From contig NW_026614811.1 in assembly GCF_030052815.1 (NCBI RefSeq), forward strand, positions 43,644 through 107,643: 64,000 bases of DNA, read 5' to 3'. The notes beneath the pieces are model-generated. The model saw nothing but the letters and a program-made list of their open reading frames with translations. It made no database searches and was not told the DNA's origin. This document shows positions 60,636 to 64,000 of the stretch, one piece after another (the stretch's first letter is position 1; every line of letters starts with the position of its first letter). The DNA is from Hevea brasiliensis. Taxonomy: Eukaryota > Streptophyta > Magnoliopsida > Malpighiales > Euphorbiaceae. The translations under genes and the position numbers were made by a program.

Positions 60636-62485
60636 TTTAAAAGATTGGTTTGGTTCGGTTACTTTGGTTTTTTTTATTGAATTAAGCGAACTGATTAAAT
60701 GAAAAATCGAATTAAATTGGTTCAGTTCAGTTTTTTGATTAAAACTGATTTTTTGCGTGCCCCGATTTTTAAACATACATGATACCCACTGTGAATCACA
60801 TGTATCATATATGCAATTTTATCAAGTTGAAAGGTGACAAGGTGTCCTACGGCCTTAGGTGAGAGGCGAAGCAAGACACCACAGCCTAAATTGCCTATAT
60901 ATAAAGAAAAAAAAACATATTATTTGCATTATGTCTATATGTAATGGAAGAGAAAATGAAAATTAACGACTATTAATTTGGAATTGTTATATGCTTGTGA
61001 GTTGGCTAGTCTGTAGGCTTGTGAGTTGTGACCCAGCTTGAATATAAATTGATTTATGACTTGATTTTAAATTGAAGATCTATAGATTTTAATTTATTGT
61101 ATGCACAGAAATACTTGGTACTAAATTGAAAAATTTGGTGGTTTTTATCCAGATATGGTGTGGCTGTTTGGGACTAAATTCAAGATTATGAGTGATAAAT
61201 TAATGGTTTTGACATATACAATTAGGCAACGTATAGAAGAATCCATGTCACAGTAGTTCAATGAGACATATAAACATCTGGTTAAAGACAATTAGGCAAC
61301 ATTTAGAAGAATCCATGGCAAATACACAATATCCATTTAATAAAAAAATATCACGAATGACAATACCCATTTAAGAAAAAGTATATCACAATAATACCCA
61401 TTAGAAAAATGAAAATGCTGGAACTGTTGGATTGAAGACGGATCGATAGAAGAAGAGAAGTAGAGGAGGAGAGAAGAAGAAAATTAAAAACGAAAAACAA
61501 AAGCCCTGGATGCACTGGACCTGCTGGTAGGTTGCGCAGGTGAGAGGAGAAGAAATATAGGAGAAGATTAGAGGTTAGAGAGAAAGAAGGTGAAGATGAA
61601 AGAGAGAGAGAGAGAGAGAGAAGGGAAGGAAGAAAATACTTGGTCTGCTTTGTTTTTCCAGCTGGTACCATTCTTTTCTCTGCTTTGATGGTGTAAATTG
61701 AAGACTTAGCTTGGGGTTTATTTTTAGTTTTATGCTGTTTAAAAAAAAATTAAAAAAGAGAGTGAAAGTGTACATTATTCTGAGCAGGCGCCTTCTTGTC
61801 ACCCAAATGCTTCTCGCCTTACCAATCTCAGGCGCTCGCCTGCTTGAAGTGGACTCGCCTCAGTCAGGCAGAGGCACTAGGAGCTCGCCTTGCCTCGCCC
61901 GGCGCCTCTGGTTGCCTTTAACAGCGCTGCATATATGTTAACATGAAGCAGCATGTTTAGCTGTAGTGGTTACATTGAGAAATGAAGTCAAAGAAAGTTG
62001 TCCTAAAATATCAAGCAAAGAAATGACATCCTCCAGTTTTGGAACACATCAGACCACCTCATTATTAGATGATACAAGGGAAATAGTTGTTTTCTAAAGC
62101 TAGGGTCTTACATTTTTTAATCTGAATAGTGAACGGTGGTTTTGAAAAAATAAATAATCTTTTTAATTTTAATTTTTTAGATTTCAGCAAGTATTTCGCT
62201 AGAATCATATCATGCTATAGCAGAGAAAACAAGAAGTGATTCTGATTCTTTGTATGTGTTGCAGTGAGGCTAGGAAGTCTTTGAACAGGCCACCTGCTCG
62301 TAAAGTGCTTGACAATTTGATTTACAATTACAGTCCTACATATTGTGGGAAGGCTGGGTAAGCTTAATGCCTTAAATATGAATGTTATCTAAGTCGACAC
62401 TCGAATTTAATGAATTGCTTTTATTTTTTTTTTATCTAATTGCAGGAAGGGATATGATGAAGTGTATATATTTGCAGAACCGTGA
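50677..62485 (+). CDS. GGH: Gamma-glutamyl hydrolase, ten exons, with three frame lesions
   Basis: This enzyme (peptidase family C26) removes gamma-linked glutamates from folylpolyglutamates, in plants mainly in the vacuole. Exons: 50677-51003, 52394-52479, 54796-54885, 55458-55552, 56499-56558, 57894-57983, 58062-58124, 59539-59628, 62265-62357, 62446-62485; all introns can be read as GT-AG. Landmarks: a hydrophobic start (MWNYLWFPILI), YRPVIGILSHPGDG, the nucleophile Cys in YAICLGFELL (exon 3), the His of FQWHPE (exon 7) and GYDEVYIFAEP at the end. An in-frame ATG at 50548 would add 43 Ser-rich residues; I prefer 50677 because family members begin there. Three single-base length changes break the frame: one base too few at the exon 2/3 junction, one A too few in exon 5 (before LSTDCLIMQNHH) and one A too many at the end of exon 8. 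The rest matches the family, so either sequence error or recent loss is possible. Confidence 0.88.
51905..52000 (+). repeat. Short tandem duplication in intron 1
   Basis: Two adjacent copies of about 47 bp, each with 'gttggtttgtggggctctt' followed by 'aaaata-tttt-gagaacgttg', lie in intron 1 of the hydrolase gene. Confidence 0.85.
53086..53801. mobile_element. Harbinger/Tourist-like MITE in intron 2
   Basis: The ends are inverted: GGTTCCATTTGTTTCA at the left and TGAAACAAATGGAGCC at the right, with one mismatch. Both flanks are TTA (53083-53085 and 53802-53804), the 3-bp target duplication typical of PIF/Harbinger elements. The 716-bp interior has no transposase. A TTA microsatellite (53452-53490) has grown inside it. 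Confidence 0.75.
53452..53490. repeat. TTA microsatellite
   Basis: About 13 uninterrupted units inside the MITE of intron 2. Confidence 0.95.
55619..55785 (+). mobile_element. Full-length Au-type SINE in intron 4
   Basis: The 167-bp element has Pol III boxes derived from a tRNA (box A near TGGTGTAACTGTAAAGTTAC, box B near ATCATGGGTTTGGGCGAC). The Au-SINE body follows (CAGCCTCTCTGCAAAGCAGG, GGTAAAGCTGTGTGCA) and the usual ending 'gcattgagtcacacctttt'. It is flanked by a 16-bp target duplication with one mismatch: TATACATGATCCCATG (55603-55618) and TATACATGGTCCCATG (55786-55801). It is not a functional tRNA gene. Confidence 0.9.
59745..60780. mobile_element. Degraded repeat element with 'ttcggttc' ends in intron 8
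   Basis: The left part (59755-59880) is rich in GTTCGGTTC, CCGAACCAA and 'gaaaactgaac'. The right part (60640-60775) has the reverse sense, with 'ggtttggttcggttac' and 'ggttcagttcagtttttt', so the ends are roughly inverted. The centre holds a GC-richer stretch (60060-60530) and a long AT microsatellite. A non-autonomous DNA transposon is the most likely explanation; boundaries are approximate. Confidence 0.4.
60546..60632. repeat. AT microsatellite, about 43 units
   Basis: The longest simple repeat of the window. It lies in intron 8 of the hydrolase gene and is likely to vary in length between individuals. Confidence 0.97.
60825..61930. mobile_element. Possible TIR transposon with 'gcgcct'-type ends in intron 8
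   Basis: The left end (60825-60895) reads 'aaaggtgacaaggtgtcctacggccttaggtgagaggcgaagcaa'-like sequence. The right end (61785-61925) is the GC-rich reverse-sense counterpart with GGCGCTCGCCTGCTTG and CTCGCCTTGCCTCGCCCGGC. Such 'aggcg/cgcct' ends recur around non-autonomous plant DNA transposons. A GA run (61602-61620) lies inside. No coding region is seen and boundaries are uncertain. Confidence 0.4.
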
Positions 62486-62654
62486 ACTCTAGATTTTATG
62501 CAGGTGTAGGGAAGCATTGTAAATTGCAATACTTGAAAATTGGTATGTAAATTGTAAGATTGTTGACAATGAACAGGGCTTTATGAATATGCTGGACTAA
62601 ACAGCTTGTGTGGGCATTTTCTATAATATATTCGGGCTAGACTACTTGTTCTGC

Positions 62655-62660
62655 AATAAA
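62655..62660 (+). terminator. Possible polyadenylation signal of the hydrolase gene
   Basis: AATAAA lies 170 bp after the stop codon. Plant signals are loose, so this is only the best match in the 3' region. Confidence 0.4.
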
Positions 62661-62719
62661 TTGCTTGTTCCTTGCATTTGTCAACCAAGTGTTTAGCTTA
62701 TGTTAATGTGCTTAAATTT

Positions 62720-63615
62720 GGGTTATAACAATTAATATTAAGATGGTGATAAACTTGCCTCTAAGAAACATGGTGAATTTAGGGATGGTGAGCACAAAAC
62801 CAAAAGAGTCGAGACAAACAGCACCCAGTCTCGCACTACGAGTAGTCAGTATACCAGCGTCAACATTGGTGTTTGCAATACCATCCTCATATACCATATA
62901 TTATAGCATTCGAGATTAAACTTAGCCAAATCATCCGAAGAGAGCAAGTGAAAAACATTTAGCAGCCAAGATGTAAAATTGCCACCTGCACAAGATAAAG
63001 CAGACTGCAACGAACGCGGATACTACACTTGCCTAACAGCTGAGCAGTCCCTGAGCAAGTGCGCGAATGATTTCGAAGCATCGCAAAAGCAACACATAGG
63101 TGACAGAATCTATTCTGCAATGTATCACTTATCTAGTAGGGAGAATATTAAGAGCAGCTCGCCATAAAAAATTAATCATTTTGGTGGCGCTTTGAACTTT
63201 CCCAAAAAATTTCCATACCTGAGACACATCCAAGGAAGAAGAACTAGCCATCTCCGATGAATAAAGAAGGTTATACACAGCCCTATATCCATTTTTCACC
63301 ACATAATCACCACTTGAATGGAAATGCCATACCAAAACACCCTCGCGCCCAATAACACTCAGAGGAATGGAACATATTCTATCCACATCAACTGGCAGAA
63401 ACACAATAGACAAAAACTCCCGATTCCACACTCTCCTATCCTCATCAATCAAACACGAAACTAATGCATCATGCGGCAGAAGACGAGGAGTGATGGCCTG
63501 AAAAGGTTCAGGTTGAGGAATCCATCTATCAAACCATATACGGGCAAATTTCCGATCCCCAATTTGCTAATAACAACTCCGATTCAACACTTCCCTTCCT
63601 AGCAAGAAGTAAAAC
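62720..63615 (-). pseudogene. LINE (L1-type) ORF2 C-terminal remnant
   Basis: On the minus strand the RT zinc-binding region reads ARIWFDRWIPQPEPFQ, LIDEDRRVWNREFL, VLVWHFHSSGDYVVKNGYRA and NFLWRAALNILPTR (63540-63130). After shifts and stops, traces of FCDASKSFAHLLRDCSAV and then an RNase H start (NVDAGILTT, RLGAVCLDSFGFVL, 62860-62780) follow. This is the usual order at the end of plant LINE ORF2, which copies the element's RNA at the target. The RT core and everything upstream are absent. It lies head-on to the hydrolase gene, 235 bp past its stop. Confidence 0.8.
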
Positions 63616-63639
63616 CAGGCAAAGATTCAAGATTTTCAT

Positions 63640-63915
63640 GGAAAAAATTCGACTGAGGAAAGTATGAAGAAATGGCTAATAATTTTGGAAATGAATTTCC
63701 TCATTTGTTATTCAGTATCAGTGTGTTTATATACAGGTAAAAGAGAATTCCAAAATACAAGAATCTAGAAAAACTCTAGAGAAATCTATACAAAGAATGC
63801 CTATATTTCCTATCATATTTGCAGGAGAAGTTACATCAGTCTCCAGCTTATCTCTCATCTGGAATAACAAGCAGTAGCAACAGCTGGCATGGGAATCAAA
63901 TAGAGAACGTTAGAA
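63640..63915 (-). mobile_element. Possible LTR promoter fragment
   Basis: The minus strand shows a TATA box (CTGTATATAAACACACTG, near 63719-63737) downstream of 'ctctagagtttttctagattcttg'. This layout resembles Ty1/copia LTRs of dicots. No primer site or gag is seen and the ends are not certain. Confidence 0.35.
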
Positions 63916-64000
63916 ATGAGGCACACGAGCCCATTAGCACTTTTTATTTTTTTCCAAAGATAATTTCATTGAAGCCTCAACTAGGCATGAGAAGTTACAA
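63916..64000. other. Window edge, nothing identified
   Basis: AT-rich sequence with no gene seen; the window ends here. Confidence 0.4.

Noticed and set aside
60384..60776. ORFs with long Tyr-Ile runs on both strands
   Set aside because: They are translations of the AT microsatellite.

Overview
The window is nuclear DNA of a flowering plant, most likely a woody dicot. The evidence is a ten-exon plant gene with long AT-rich introns, a CLE peptide gene, a plastid ndhF fragment lodged in the nuclear sequence, an Au-type SINE, and several families of plant LTR retrotransposons. A Euphorbiaceae/Malpighiales source is only a guess. Only two host protein genes can be supported, both described here for the first time from sequence alone: a CLE signalling-peptide precursor (minus strand, 43785-44246, three exons, 97 residues) and a gamma-glutamyl hydrolase (plus strand, 50677-62485, ten exons). 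The hydrolase keeps its catalytic Cys and His, but three single-base length changes break its frame. These are either sequence errors or early decay.

Positions 561-28657 form a 28-kb stack of nested LTR retrotransposons. The core is a decayed Ty3/gypsy element of the Tat/Ogre type. It has a 5-kb 5' LTR (2614-7630), a tRNA-Arg-like primer binding site, an extra ORF1 with a DUF7745-like region, then gag, protease, G-patch, a probable intron, RT, RNase H, a second RNase H and integrase. An 18-copy 60-bp minisatellite and a polypurine tract follow. Its 3' LTR is missing. It sits inside a member of a second family with very long LTR-like units (561-2613). A complete 4466-bp member of that family (16476-20941) has in turn split the second RNase H domain, with a 5-bp target duplication. 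A third member (24052-27496) and a piece of a minus-strand gypsy element (27497-28657) close the stack. The Ogre-like LTR also holds two antisense ORFs, each behind its own TATA box and an almost identical 18-bp upstream motif. This is the most unusual feature of the window.

The stack interrupts one copy of an old segmental duplication. Copy I is 200-560 plus 28658-30080, and copy II is 32210-34880. Both copies carry the same 3'-terminal exons of an unrecognised minus-strand gene. Between them is a 1.4-kb fold-back DNA element (30684-32080). Positions 34880-43680 are very AT-rich, with microsatellites, the ndhF fragment, a LINE remnant and a 1.6-kb element with long terminal inverted repeats, but no gene I can support. 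A probable solo LTR (46036-48648) lies between the two genes. The hydrolase introns hold a Harbinger-like MITE, an Au-type SINE and degraded DNA transposons. A LINE remnant and a possible LTR promoter fragment lie 3' of the gene.

The retroelement proteins would have acted together in one replication cycle, but none is intact. Their stops are often at sites where CAA, CAG or CGA would be expected, which fits long-term cytosine methylation and deamination.
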